From positions 1 through 26,827 of the forward strand of contig JAJZWN010000010.1 of the NCBI GenBank assembly GCA_021846695.1: a stretch of DNA of 26,827 bases. Reading direction: 5' to 3'. Source of the DNA: Thermoplasmata archaeon (lineage in GTDB: Archaea; Thermoplasmatota; Thermoplasmata; Thermoplasmatales; Thermoplasmataceae). The notes beneath the pieces are model-generated. The model was given only the letters and a program-made list of their open reading frames with translations, did no database searches and had not been told where the DNA came from. The position numbers and the translations under genes were made by a program. The first letter of the stretch is position 1, and each line of letters opens with the position of its first letter. Below, in pieces: positions 7,532 through 15,352 of this stretch.

Positions 7532-8559
7532 TTTAATCCATCTTTTATTCCTTTGGTGATAGCCCCCCATAGCTGGTCGTCCTCCGGTCTAATATCCTCC
7601 TGCTTCCCATCCTTGAGGATTTTTATTCCCTTGGAATTATCAAGTATTTCCCCTATTAGGCTGGCTTCTATTCCGGAACTCTGCAAAATCGTTAGAAATT
7701 CCATGGCATATTGTTCCTTTACCGTTATCAGCAAAGTACCCTCGCTTATGGACCTTAAAGGGTCTATATTGAATAAATTGCAAAGTTTTTCTATATCACT
7801 GTCAATAATTATTTTATTGTAATCAACAGACAACCCATTTCCAGAGGCAATTCCAATTTCATAAATAGCATTTAATAAGCCACCTTCTGTTGCATCATGC
7901 ATTGAAGTGATCCTTTCAGAAATTCCATATTCAATTGCAAGAGTTTCTTCACCCACGCAGGTCATTGTATAAAATTTGCCAATTATGCTTTTATAATTTT
8001 CTTCACCTATATTATTCCTGACATACTCAGGAAATGTATTTGACAGTATAAGTGCAGTTTCCAGGGCACAGCTTTTTGTCATGATTATCCTGTCACCCAC
8101 ACCGGCATTTTCGGTTGTAATGAATTTTTCGCCAGTACCCATCAATGTGATTCCGCCAACCATAGGGAATTCAACTCCATTGTACCGTGCTGTATGCCCT
8201 GTTACAACTTCTATATTATATTTAATGCATTCTTCATTTATTACATCCCATATTTCCTTGAATTCATTATCAGTAATGCTGGATGGAAGATTCAGGTCAA
8301 TACTCATATAAGAGGCAGGTATTCCAGAGGTATATAGATCTGACAATAGTATGTGGAACGCAAACCACGCGGCCTTCTTAAAGCCAAATGATTTATCTAT
8401 GTATAATGGGTCAGTGGTAACTGCCATATACTTATCCCCTATTTTCACAATTCCCACATCCACACCATTTTTTGGTGGAACTACCACTTCATCACGGAGA
8501 GTGCCAATCTTATTTATTATATTTTCCTCAAAAAATTTCCTGGATATTTTTCCTATCAT
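7528..8559 (-). CDS. AIR synthase-related (HypE/PurM-like) protein, putative thiamine-monophosphate kinase
   Basis: 343 residues of the PurM/HypE/ThiL/SelD superfamily, whose members bind ATP and phosphorylate or dehydrate small substrates. The N-terminal half shows VDVGIV and AVTTDPLYI; the C-terminal half shows MHDATEGGLLNAIYEIG and a closing SISEGTLLI strand, a pattern closer to HypE than to classical ThiL (GDDAAV, HDVSDGL). True HypE ends in a PRIC cysteine that carries the cyanide precursor; this protein ends GIKDGLK with no cysteine, and no hydrogenase gene is nearby. It overlaps thiD and thiE by 4 nt on each side, so a ThiL-like step (TMP to TPP) or another thiamine step is the best inference. 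The exact reaction is uncertain. Confidence 0.8.
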   Translation of the reverse strand: MIGKISRKFFEENIINKIGTLRDEVVVPPKNGVDVGIVKIGDKYMAVTTDPLYIDKSFGFKKAAWFAFHILLSDLYTSGIPASYMSIDLNLPSSITDNEFKEIWDVINEECIKYNIEVVTGHTARYNGVEFPMVGGITLMGTGEKFITTENAGVGDRIIMTKSCALETALILSNTFPEYVRNNIGEENYKSIIGKFYTMTCVGEETLAIEYGISERITSMHDATEGGLLNAIYEIGIASGNGLSVDYNKIIIDSDIEKLCNLFNIDPLRSISEGTLLITVKEQYAMEFLTILQSSGIEASLIGEILDNSKGIKILKDGKQEDIRPEDDQLWGAITKGIKDGLK

Positions 8560-9344
8560 TTTATCGCCCAGAAATGTGAAAGTGCCCCATAACCTTTACC
8601 CATAGGAAATGAGTTTTCTATGGCCCCGTCTATATACTTTTTAGCCAGCTCTATGGACTCTGGCAATTTTTTTCCGGATGCAAGATAGGACGCAATAGAA
8701 GCAGAAAGTGTATCGCCTGTCCCGTGAGTATTGTTAGTATTAATACGCCTGGATGGGAATTCATAATATTCGGAACCATCGTAAAGAATATCGGTTGAAT
8801 AACGACTCCCGGCATGCCCGCCTTTTATCAGTACCGATGAACCTGTGTTTTCATAAATTTTTTTTGACGCAATTTTTGTGTCTTCTGAATTTCTAATCTT
8901 CATTGATGAGATTTTTTCGGCTTCCGGTATGTTTGGTGTAATTAATTCTGCAATTTTCATCAATTTAGTAATCATAGTCTCAACTGCATCTTCACGCAAA
9001 AGCCGGACATTGGTTTTCGAAATCATTACAGGGTCTATAACAATATTTTTTATTCCATATTGTTTAAATTTCTCGGTCACATCTGAGATTACAGGAGCGG
9101 AGTAAAGCATTCCTGTCTTCGCAGCATCTGTGCCAATATCCTCCATTATCGCATCAAATTGTTCGTTGATAAATTTTAAAGGGAGTTCATAAATAGATTT
9201 TACCGAAACACTGTTCTGTGCTGTTAAGGTAACTATTACTGAAGTTCCAAATACTTTCATAGCCGTAAACGTTTTCAAATCTGCCATTATGCCTGCACCA
9301 CCCCCTGAATCAGTGGATGCAACGCTCATCACTCTGGCTACCAT
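8556..9344 (-). CDS. thiD: Hydroxymethylpyrimidine/phosphomethylpyrimidine kinase
   Basis: Phosphorylates HMP and HMP-P to HMP-PP, the pyrimidine half of thiamine. The ribokinase-fold signatures are present: TDSGGGAGIMADLKTF at 11-26 (substrate binding), DPVMISK at 104-110, LITPNIPEAE at 134-143 and the anion hole with catalytic Asp THGTGD at 206-211. The 262-residue length is that of stand-alone ThiD without the ThiN fusion common in archaea. The start at 9344 has no Shine-Dalgarno, but a TATA box about 25 nt upstream makes a leaderless first gene likely. Its last codons overlap the next gene as ATGA. Confidence 0.95.
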   Translation of the reverse strand: MVARVMSVASTDSGGGAGIMADLKTFTAMKVFGTSVIVTLTAQNSVSVKSIYELPLKFINEQFDAIMEDIGTDAAKTGMLYSAPVISDVTEKFKQYGIKNIVIDPVMISKTNVRLLREDAVETMITKLMKIAELITPNIPEAEKISSMKIRNSEDTKIASKKIYENTGSSVLIKGGHAGSRYSTDILYDGSEYYEFPSRRINTNNTHGTGDTLSASIASYLASGKKLPESIELAKKYIDGAIENSFPMGKGYGALSHFWAIK

Positions 9345-9363
9345 ATTTTAATTATATATTAAC

Positions 9364-9373
9364 AATATTTAAG
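9364..9373 (-). promoter_or_regulatory. TATA box of the thi operon
   Basis: On the minus strand CTTAAATATT, centred about 25 nt before the thiD ATG, the spacing expected for a leaderless archaeal mRNA. A G+C-rich palindrome sits just upstream. Confidence 0.55.
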
Positions 9374-9377
9374 CTAT

Positions 9378-9391
9378 CCGCATTCTTGCGG
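9378..9391. promoter_or_regulatory. Palindrome CCGCA-TTCT-TGCGG, candidate operator
   Basis: A perfect inverted repeat with 5-bp arms and a 4-nt centre in an otherwise A+T-rich 113-nt divergent spacer. It lies 5 bp upstream of the thiD TATA box, where the TFB site and activator or repressor sites are found, and about 35 bp upstream of the TATA box of the divergent glycosyltransferase. It could control either gene. A short RNA hairpin role is unlikely because it lies outside the predicted leaderless transcripts. Confidence 0.4.
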
Positions 9392-9425
9392 GAAATGCAT
9401 ACAAAAACAACTATGATAAAAAAGG

Positions 9426-9436
9426 TTTTAAATATA
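9426..9436 (+). promoter_or_regulatory. TATA box of the GT2 / CDP-alcohol transferase unit
   Basis: TTTTAAATATA centred 27 nt before the ATG at 9458, matching a leaderless start. No Shine-Dalgarno lies between. Confidence 0.6.
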
Positions 9437-9457
9437 TCCTAGGGATACTATACCGAA

Positions 9458-10675
9458 ATGGATATTTTGCAGGGAATTGGGCTCGCTTTAATAGCAATAG
9501 GATTGGTTTACGTTATTTATCAGTTTCCTATAATTTACTTTGGATATAAGGATTTTACCAAATACGATATTGATTTTTCAAAGTTAAATGAAGCACAATT
9601 TTCCGGCTTAAAAATGTATAAGCCAATGGTCAGCATTATAGTTCCTGCAAAAAATGAAGAAACCGTGATCAAGCGGACAATAGAATCCATATTAAATCAA
9701 ACATACACAAATTTTGAACTCTTTGTGGTTGTTGACAATTCAAGTGACAATACGTATAAAATTGCAAAGGAGTATGAAAGCAGGGATAAGAGAGTAAATG
9801 TATTCAACAGGCCAGATGGCAAAAGCAAAGCTTCCGCACTTAATTTTTGTTTTGAAAAGACAAAGGGTGAGGTAATTGCCACATATGATGCCGATACCAT
9901 GCTTCTGCCCAATACACTTGAAAATGCAGTATATGGAATGAATTATTTCAATGTAGATGTACTGCAGGGATATAATTCATACATAAACAGAGAAGAAAAT
10001 ATATTTACGAGGCTTGCAGTTATAGATGAAATACTTGTTAAGGCCACGCTTATAGGAAGGACACACTTCAACCTTTTCGTTCCTGTGGCTGGATCAAATC
10101 AGTACTTTAAAAGGAAGGTCATAGAAAGTATAGGTGGATGGGACGATAATTTTCTTACAGAGGACCTTGAAAGTTCAATAAGAATTTCAAATGCAAGGTA
10201 TAAATCGGCATATCTTGGCAGTGCAAAGGCACTTCAGGAAACTCCTGCATCATATTCAGAGTATTTCAGGCAAAGGACACGCTGGCTACGTGGATACCAT
10301 CAGGTATTTTTCCATTCAAAGAAAAGATTCAGCAAATTTACGGATTTTGATGCCCTAATGATTGTCCTCGCCCCTACATTTTCCGGAATACTCTTCTTCG
10401 GGTGGCTTTACATATCCCTTCTGAATTTTTACAACCCATTCGTACATTCAATGAGAACCTATTTCATATCATTAATTCTGATATCTTTGATAATATACGT
10501 TGTAGCCCTGGTACTTGTATTGATAAAAAAGCGGCAGAATTTTATTTATATTCCATTAATTTATATATACTTGACCCTGAACTCGCTTATAGCAATATAC
10601 ACCCTATTCCTGGAGATAACAGGCGCAAAGCGTGTATGGCATAAGGTAAAGAAAACAGGCAAGACAACACTTTAA
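9458..10675 (+). CDS. Membrane-bound processive-type GT2 glycosyltransferase
   Basis: 405 residues: an N-terminal membrane helix (about 5-30), a cytoplasmic GT-A domain, and C-terminal helices (about 310-400). The GT2 catalytic set is complete: VSIIVPAKNEE at 58-68, the metal-binding DAD at 144-146, the acceptor/base TED at 234-236 and the QRTRW motif at 272-276 typical of cellulose-synthase-like processive enzymes. It probably transfers sugars from nucleotide or dolichyl donors to a lipid or polysaccharide; the product is unknown. It has its own leaderless promoter and is followed 23 nt later by a CDP-alcohol transferase on the same strand, suggesting joint work on glycolipid or envelope synthesis in a cell without a wall. 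Confidence 0.88.
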   Translation: MDILQGIGLALIAIGLVYVIYQFPIIYFGYKDFTKYDIDFSKLNEAQFSGLKMYKPMVSIIVPAKNEETVIKRTIESILNQTYTNFELFVVVDNSSDNTYKIAKEYESRDKRVNVFNRPDGKSKASALNFCFEKTKGEVIATYDADTMLLPNTLENAVYGMNYFNVDVLQGYNSYINREENIFTRLAVIDEILVKATLIGRTHFNLFVPVAGSNQYFKRKVIESIGGWDDNFLTEDLESSIRISNARYKSAYLGSAKALQETPASYSEYFRQRTRWLRGYHQVFFHSKKRFSKFTDFDALMIVLAPTFSGILFFGWLYISLLNFYNPFVHSMRTYFISLILISLIIYVVALVLVLIKKRQNFIYIPLIYIYLTLNSLIAIYTLFLEITGAKRVWHKVKKTGKTTL

Positions 10676-10698
10676 TAATTACTTTTTAATACCTGCCT

Positions 10699-11304
10699 AT
10701 GGTATTAGATTCCTACAGGAAAAAGGCAGACAGGTTTTTAGATCCTATAACGAAAAAATTTTCCGGAATAAATCCAAACACCATTTCCATATTATCTCTG
10801 GTTTTTGCAGCGCTGGCCGGAATTTTTTATTATTTAAGCCATTATTTTCTTCTTCTTGCTTTCATTTTTATTATATTTTCTGCTTTGTTTGATGCACTTG
10901 ATGGCAAAATAGCCCGGCTTAAAAACATTTCATCAAAAAAGGGAGATATGCTGGATCATGTATTTGACAGGTATTCAGATATGTTTATCATCCTGGGCAT
11001 GACGTTTTCAATCTATGGAAATGTATATTTTGGCTTATTTGCTATTCTGGGAATACTGCTTACCAGCTATATGGGCACACAGTCCCAGGCACTTGGCCTT
11101 AAAAGAAATTATTCGGGAATAGCAGGCAGGGCAGACAGGCTGATTTTAATAATAATATTCTCACTGATCCAGTTTTTTGTATCATCCCATTTCTCCATCT
11201 ATTCTATAGATATCTACGCAACAGGAATACTATTAATATGGTTTGGATTAGCAGGGAATATAACTGCAATCACAAGATTTTTTGATATGTATAAAAATTT
11301 ATAA
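10699..11304 (+). CDS. CDP-alcohol phosphatidyltransferase family protein (archaetidylinositol-phosphate-synthase-like)
   Basis: 201 residues with about six membrane helices. The signature D-x2-D-G-x2-A-R-x8-G-x3-D-x3-D is perfect: D65, D68, G69, A72, R73, G82, D86 and D90. These enzymes move a phosphoalcohol such as inositol phosphate or glycerol phosphate onto CDP-archaeol (or the reverse), making polar head groups of membrane ether lipids. The overall look fits the archaeal COG0558 group that includes archaetidylinositol phosphate synthase; the exact alcohol is inference. Likely co-transcribed with the upstream GT2. Its 3' end overlaps the end of the convergent mutase by 6 nt. Confidence 0.88.
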   Translation: MVLDSYRKKADRFLDPITKKFSGINPNTISILSLVFAALAGIFYYLSHYFLLLAFIFIIFSALFDALDGKIARLKNISSKKGDMLDHVFDRYSDMFIILGMTFSIYGNVYFGLFAILGILLTSYMGTQSQALGLKRNYSGIAGRADRLILIIIFSLIQFFVSSHFSIYSIDIYATGILLIWFGLAGNITAITRFFDMYKNL

Positions 11305-12639
11305 ATTTGCAAGGAAATCCATATAAGTTTTATTATACTCTTCCGCAAGGCTTTTGGATGGGGATTCAGAAAATATTCTGATAATCTTTTCAGTCCCTGA
11401 AGGCCGTATTAATGTCCATCCATCTTCATCAAAAATTTTTACACCATCGGTAAAATCCATCTTTTTCCCGGAAAAATTTTCCATTAGCAATTTTTTTATT
11501 TCTTCCCAGCTTTTTTTACGTGCTACAGATGATTTAGCCATGGTATAGTCAGGTATTTCTTCAAGCAGACTTGATACTGTTTTGTTTTCATGGGTAAGGA
11601 GATTTAGCATCAGTGCCATAGTCATTGCCCCATCCCTGCAGAACTGATGCTTTCCATATATGATACCGCCATTTTCCTCGCCGCCTATAGATGCATTATT
11701 ATCTATCATTGCACGTGCCACAATCGGAGCCCCAACTCTAGTTGATATCAATTTTGCACCCTTTTCCCTGCATATGTTTTCAAGTGCATCAGAACTGCTT
11801 ACAGGAGTTACGACTATATCGCCCTTTTGAATGGTATGTTTCACTATCAATGCCAGGCTTTTATCACCATCAATATAATTGCCCTTTTCGTCGATGAAAA
11901 CGCACCGGTCTGCATCACCATCATGTGCAATCCCCAGATCAAATTTGCCGGTTTTCATTACAGATATAAGATCCACCAGATTCTCAGGTTTTGGTTCTGA
12001 ATTCCTCGATGAGAATTTGCCATCAGGATTTGCGTTCAATGAAACCACATGGCAATTCAATTTTGTCAGTATTGTGGGGCTGGTATAGTATGATGCCCCG
12101 TTCCCTGTATCAATTACTACATTCAGGCGCCTTTCCTTTATGGCCTTTTCATCTACCATGCTGACTATGCTGTCCATATAAAGACCTATTGCAGTACTAT
12201 CATAATTATACGTCCCGATTTTCTCCCAGGATGCCTGTTTGAATAATTTGCCGTTGTATATATCCTCTATTTTTATTTCGCTTTCCTCGTCAATTTCAGT
12301 ACCATCCTTATCTATTGCCTTTATTCCATTATACTGTGGCGGATTATGCGATGCGGTAATCATAACGCCTGGAATACCCTTTGATTTGCAGTAGTACTGG
12401 AGTCCGGGGGTTGGCAACTCGCCCACATATATCACATCAGAACCTGTAGACATGATAGCAGAAGCAACAGCAAGCATGAACATGTCTCCGCTGATTCTTG
12501 TATCCTTTGCTATTGCAATTTTACCTCCATTGAAAAATGTTCCTATTGCCTTTCCTATCCCCATTGCTAGATCTGTTGTAAGGTCTTCATTTGGAACTCC
12601 TCTGATTCCATTCGTGCCGAATAACTCTGGCTGCTTCAT
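11299..12639 (-). CDS. glmM: Phosphoglucosamine / phosphomannomutase
   Basis: An alpha-D-phosphohexomutase of 446 residues that interconverts 1- and 6-phospho sugars, feeding UDP-GlcNAc or GDP-mannose pools. Visible landmarks are FGTNGIRG at 7-14, the phosphoserine loop TASHNP with Ser97, the Mg2+ loop DGDADR at 240-245, the sugar-binding GEENGG at 320-325 and the phosphate site RPSGTE at 412-417. The FGTNGIRG start and GEENGG favour the archaeal GlmM-like group, but mannose and glucose activity cannot be excluded. It follows a GT2 gene by 19 nt on the same strand, consistent with supplying its sugar donor. Confidence 0.92.
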   Translation of the reverse strand: MKQPELFGTNGIRGVPNEDLTTDLAMGIGKAIGTFFNGGKIAIAKDTRISGDMFMLAVASAIMSTGSDVIYVGELPTPGLQYYCKSKGIPGVMITASHNPPQYNGIKAIDKDGTEIDEESEIKIEDIYNGKLFKQASWEKIGTYNYDSTAIGLYMDSIVSMVDEKAIKERRLNVVIDTGNGASYYTSPTILTKLNCHVVSLNANPDGKFSSRNSEPKPENLVDLISVMKTGKFDLGIAHDGDADRCVFIDEKGNYIDGDKSLALIVKHTIQKGDIVVTPVSSSDALENICREKGAKLISTRVGAPIVARAMIDNNASIGGEENGGIIYGKHQFCRDGAMTMALMLNLLTHENKTVSSLLEEIPDYTMAKSSVARKKSWEEIKKLLMENFSGKKMDFTDGVKIFDEDGWTLIRPSGTEKIIRIFSESPSKSLAEEYNKTYMDFLANL

Positions 12640-12658
12640 TATGTATTATAACAATTCA

Positions 12659-13741
12659 TTATAATAAGTTTTTATCTTCAATATCGTACGTATTCCCGCG
12701 CCAGGTTATCTTTTTCATCCGTTTTGCAACAATTAAATTTGTCATATAAATAAAAGGGAGTATGATAGAACCAAGTATATTGACAGGTTTTATGTGTTTT
12801 AGCCTTCTGACCATATTGTAGATATACATCACTGCAGGAATGAGGAAGAGAAAATACAGTGGATTATAAAATACTCCCATTAAAATTGCGGAAAAGAATA
12901 GGAATAAGTAGGCTCCATAAAATAATAAACCATAATAATACACTTTAGGAGATGCAGAAATTGAAAGGGCGGTCTGTCTGTTTGCCCACTCAGCGAACAC
13001 CTTAAATGTATCCGGCGAGTTTATATCTGGCTGTGCAGAATCTACGTAATATATTTTTTTGCCCTTTTGCTTGCATATCTTTGTTAGAGCTGTGTCATCC
13101 GAGACATGTTCACTGAAAAATTCTAAAGAATCGCTTATGAGTTCATGCTTGAATGCCAGTGAACCACCCCAGCCGAATCTTGTAAGTTTTGACTCCATAA
13201 GCCCCATTCCTACAAAGCCCCATATTTCCTTAATCTGAGCCCAGAACCCATTTTTAGGGTAAAAGTAGGGGAATGTGGTGGAAAGCCCTGCATCTTCCTG
13301 ATTTAGTGGCATTACCATATTCAAAATCCAGTTTTTTTTGACCTCTATATCTGAATCAGCAAGAAGGTACACCTCATAATTATTATATAGCTGGATAGCG
13401 GTACTTATTGCTCTTACCTTGCCACTGCATTTATCGCATTTATATGAACTTGTTATATAATCTATATCAAGTTTCTTAATTACTTTCAGGGCTTCTTCTT
13501 CCTCAGAATCAACCACGCATAAAAATTTAAAATTTTCATATTCCTGGTTTTTAACAGATATCAAATTTTTCTCAAGTGAATAGTCAATGCCTCTCACAGG
13601 CATTATGACCAGGGTTTCCGGACGGTAGTTATTGACTATATGTTCACTGTGATATTTATGAGACTCAATATAAATAAATCCAGATGATATAAGCAGCAAT
13701 AATACGGTATAAAAAATTAATAAAATCAAAAGAATTATCAT
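12659..13741 (-). CDS. Glycosyltransferase family 2 membrane protein (ceramide-glucosyltransferase-like)
   Basis: 360 residues with an N-terminal membrane anchor (1-25), a GT-A domain and two to three C-terminal helices (about 265-345). Catalytic features are VIMPVRG at 45-51, the DSD metal motif at 129-131, SDDTALT with the acidic pair at 215-216, and WANRQ at 252-256 in place of the usual QxxRW, the arrangement of the ceramide-glucosyltransferase-like branch. It also has a CDKC pair at 102-105 after the first Rossmann half, which may bind metal or be incidental. Probably transfers a sugar to a membrane lipid. It starts one base after the aEF1-beta stop, so it is in the same operon. Confidence 0.85.
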   Translation of the reverse strand: MIILLILLIFYTVLLLLISSGFIYIESHKYHSEHIVNNYRPETLVIMPVRGIDYSLEKNLISVKNQEYENFKFLCVVDSEEEEALKVIKKLDIDYITSSYKCDKCSGKVRAISTAIQLYNNYEVYLLADSDIEVKKNWILNMVMPLNQEDAGLSTTFPYFYPKNGFWAQIKEIWGFVGMGLMESKLTRFGWGGSLAFKHELISDSLEFFSEHVSDDTALTKICKQKGKKIYYVDSAQPDINSPDTFKVFAEWANRQTALSISASPKVYYYGLLFYGAYLFLFFSAILMGVFYNPLYFLFLIPAVMYIYNMVRRLKHIKPVNILGSIILPFIYMTNLIVAKRMKKITWRGNTYDIEDKNLL

Positions 13742-13742
13742 C

Positions 13743-14009
13743 TTATATTAGCGTAACATCCCTGGTATCAACCTGGCTCACGTTTTTAACCGATGATATG
13801 GCATTTTCAACAGAATCTATTTTTCCTTCTTCATCGGGAACGATAACCGAGAACAAAAGGGCACTTAAACCGAATCCTATCTCTTCTTCCTTTACTTCGT
13901 TAATAGTGCAAAGTTTTTCTATGCTCGCCGTAATTGCTACCCTTAAATCTTTTAAATTTACATCAACAGATTCGGGAAGAATTCTTAACTGAACCATTAC
14001 ATCTCCCAT
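13743..14009 (-). CDS. ef1b: Translation elongation factor aEF1-beta
   Basis: The guanine-nucleotide exchange factor of aEF1-alpha, 88 residues, the standard archaeal length. The ferredoxin-like fold is evident from GDVMVQLRILPESVDVNLKD at the start, the EEIGFGLSALLFSVIVPDEEG strands, and the C-terminal NVSQVDTRDVTLI. It is preceded 4 nt upstream by the small zinc-ribbon gene, a pairing conserved in euryarchaea, and is followed after a single base by a glycosyltransferase gene. Confidence 0.95.
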   Translation of the reverse strand: MGDVMVQLRILPESVDVNLKDLRVAITASIEKLCTINEVKEEEIGFGLSALLFSVIVPDEEGKIDSVENAISSVKNVSQVDTRDVTLI

Positions 14010-14013
14010 GATA

Positions 14014-14190
14014 TCACGGTCCTATAAATCCACACTTCTGGCACTCATATTTTGTTGAATGCTCTCTGCATTGCTTGCATCTTCCAATCATCTCTTCCCC
14101 ACACTGGGGGCATTCGAATATTGAATATCCTACCTCCACCAGGCCAATGCCACAGGAAGTACATGTTTCTTTTGTATTTATTTTAATCAC
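14014..14190 (-). CDS. Small zinc-ribbon protein (DUF1610/HVO_2753-like), partner of aEF1-beta
   Basis: A 58-residue frame with four CxxC knuckles: C10/C13, C27/C30, C38/C41 and C50/C53, enough for two zinc ribbons. It belongs to the small archaeal family often labelled zinc-ribbon RNA-binding protein, found beside aEF1-beta in many euryarchaea. The molecular role is not firmly known; RNA or ribosome association is the usual suggestion. The start is taken as GTG at 14190, because the upstream in-frame codons to the TAG contain no ATG, GTG or TTG. Its TGA ends 4 nt before the aEF1-beta ATG. It heads the operon that continues through aEF1-beta, a GT2 and the mutase. Confidence 0.85.
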   Translation of the reverse strand: MIKINTKETCTSCGIGLVEVGYSIFECPQCGEEMIGRCKQCREHSTKYECQKCGFIGP

Positions 14191-14498
14191 TCTCTTGGAC
14201 TTTATTAAATAAACCTATTTAACTTTTATATCTCCTTTGATTTTTTTCTTTCCATTATTCAACGGTATGAGGAAATGTCGATAAATTATCAACGGCATCT
14301 CGCAATCCATATCTGGATAAAAAAATCCATGAGCGGTTAAAAGAAGTAAAAGATAGGATAGAAAGTCCCGGATGGAAGATGGTGGGCATAAGGGAGCCAA
14401 ATAAACTGATACAGGATAATGTTATTTATAAATTATAGAAAGCAGGATAAAGCATCCAGTATGGCATAAACTAATCTAATAGTTGTTTATTACCCTGC
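14191..14498. other. 308-nt intergenic region holding a start-less coding remnant
   Basis: Between the divergent zinc-ribbon gene and the 80-residue orphan. The outer parts are A+T rich and hold promoters. The middle holds the plus-strand remnant described separately at 14271-14438. A minus-strand 61-codon frame across the same stretch looks like the shadow of that remnant. No RNA gene seen. Confidence 0.4.
14271..14438 (+). pseudogene. Start-less 55-codon coding remnant
   Basis: An open plus-strand frame ends at the TAG 14436-14438 and reads as plausible protein: an amphipathic stretch KKIHERLKEVKDRIESPG followed by WKMVGIREPNKLIQ. It opens right after a TGA and has no ATG, GTG or TTG near its beginning; an ATG at 14267 is one base out of frame with it. 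A second break could lie at the A7 run near 14328-14334, because another frame is open on its 5' side (from ATG 14275). Either way it looks like the end of a short gene damaged by a small indel. I do not recognise the family. Confidence 0.35.
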
Positions 14499-14741
14499 AT
14501 GGAAATATTATACAGTAATAAGAAAGCAGAATTTGGTGAAAAGGAATATTTTATAGCTTCACACGAACCTCTTTATTATGGTTTAATAATAAGCCCCTCA
14601 TCCGATCTATGGAGTTACATGGTTGGAGCAGGAAAAGTCGAATGTAAAATTGAAAATGAAATCAGAAAATACTTAATTCCATACAGAATTGATGTTGGGG
14701 AAAATAGCATATTTTTTATTACAGCTGATCCGGAAGATTAG
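14499..14741 (+). CDS. Hypothetical 80-residue protein
   Basis: A small soluble protein with no family I recognise. It is rich in alternating hydrophobic and charged residues (YYGLIISPSSDLW, KVECKIENEIRKYLIPYRIDVG, NSIFFITADPED), suggesting a compact beta-rich fold. There is no signal peptide, membrane helix or metal motif; there is one Cys. The last codons overlap the end of the convergent M50 protease gene by 4 nt. No clear Shine-Dalgarno precedes the ATG. The composition is like neighbouring genes, so I believe it is real, but function is unknown. Confidence 0.55.
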   Translation: MEILYSNKKAEFGEKEYFIASHEPLYYGLIISPSSDLWSYMVGAGKVECKIENEIRKYLIPYRIDVGENSIFFITADPED

Positions 14742-15352
14742 ATTCCTAATATAGCCGGAAGGAACCCATCTACTATATTTAATATTATTGCCAGTAAAAA
14801 TACACCTGCAAAGAGTTTGCTGTTCCAGTAAAATACTTTGCTCCCATCAAGTGGAGGAAATGGTATCAAATTAAACAGGGCAAACCAGAGATTTAACCAT
14901 GCCACCCATATTAAGATTGTTGATGCCACGCCGGTAATGCCAGAAAATGTTACTGCCAGGAAAGCAATTACTCCGATTATTATGTTTGTGCCTGGCCCAG
15001 CAAGTGCGATTTTTCCCTCACTATCCCTGTCATAGAGCCCTGCAAACTGGACTGCACCCGGGGCAGCAAAGATAAATCCGAACACCGATGTTATCAGTGC
15101 AAGAAGGATCCCTACAGGCCATAACTTGAAAAATGCAACTGCACCGAGCCTTCTGGCAACTTCCCTGTGGGCCATTTCATGCATAAGGAAAGCGGTTACA
15201 GTTACGGAGAACCCTATAAGTACTTCGATTTCCAGTGTTTTTATGTCCGGTACCCCACGAAGTCCACCATTGATCATAAGAGTGAAAGCTATAGTTAAAA
15301 CGATTACTGCTATTATAATATCATTTCCTTCGTTATTCCTGTTGTACATCAT
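14738..15352 (-). CDS. Site-2 protease family (M50) membrane metalloprotease
   Basis: 204 residues with about five to six membrane helices. The zinc site is complete: HEMAH at 58-62 inside a helix (MHEMAHREVARRLG) and the third ligand in NLIPFPPLDG at 161-170 (Asp169). These are the marks of intramembrane proteases that release membrane-tethered regulators or clear signal-peptide remnants. It is the short form without a PDZ or CBS domain. The ATG overlaps the preceding gene's TAA by one base (TAATG), so it is translationally coupled to the 1169-residue TPR-like protein. A second in-frame Met follows immediately. The substrate is unknown. Confidence 0.9.
   Translation of the reverse strand: MMYNRNNEGNDIIIAVIVLTIAFTLMINGGLRGVPDIKTLEIEVLIGFSVTVTAFLMHEMAHREVARRLGAVAFFKLWPVGILLALITSVFGFIFAAPGAVQFAGLYDRDSEGKIALAGPGTNIIIGVIAFLAVTFSGITGVASTILIWVAWLNLWFALFNLIPFPPLDGSKVFYWNSKLFAGVFLLAIILNIVDGFLPAILGI

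Noticed and set aside
7532..7570. Extended N-terminus of ThiE (13 extra residues)
   Set aside because: The extension lies inside the preceding gene; the ATG overlapping its stop gives the canonical start.
9345..9457. TPP riboswitch upstream of thiD
   Set aside because: The spacer is 113 nt, predicted transcripts are leaderless, and the conserved CTGAGA and ACCTGATC elements are absent.
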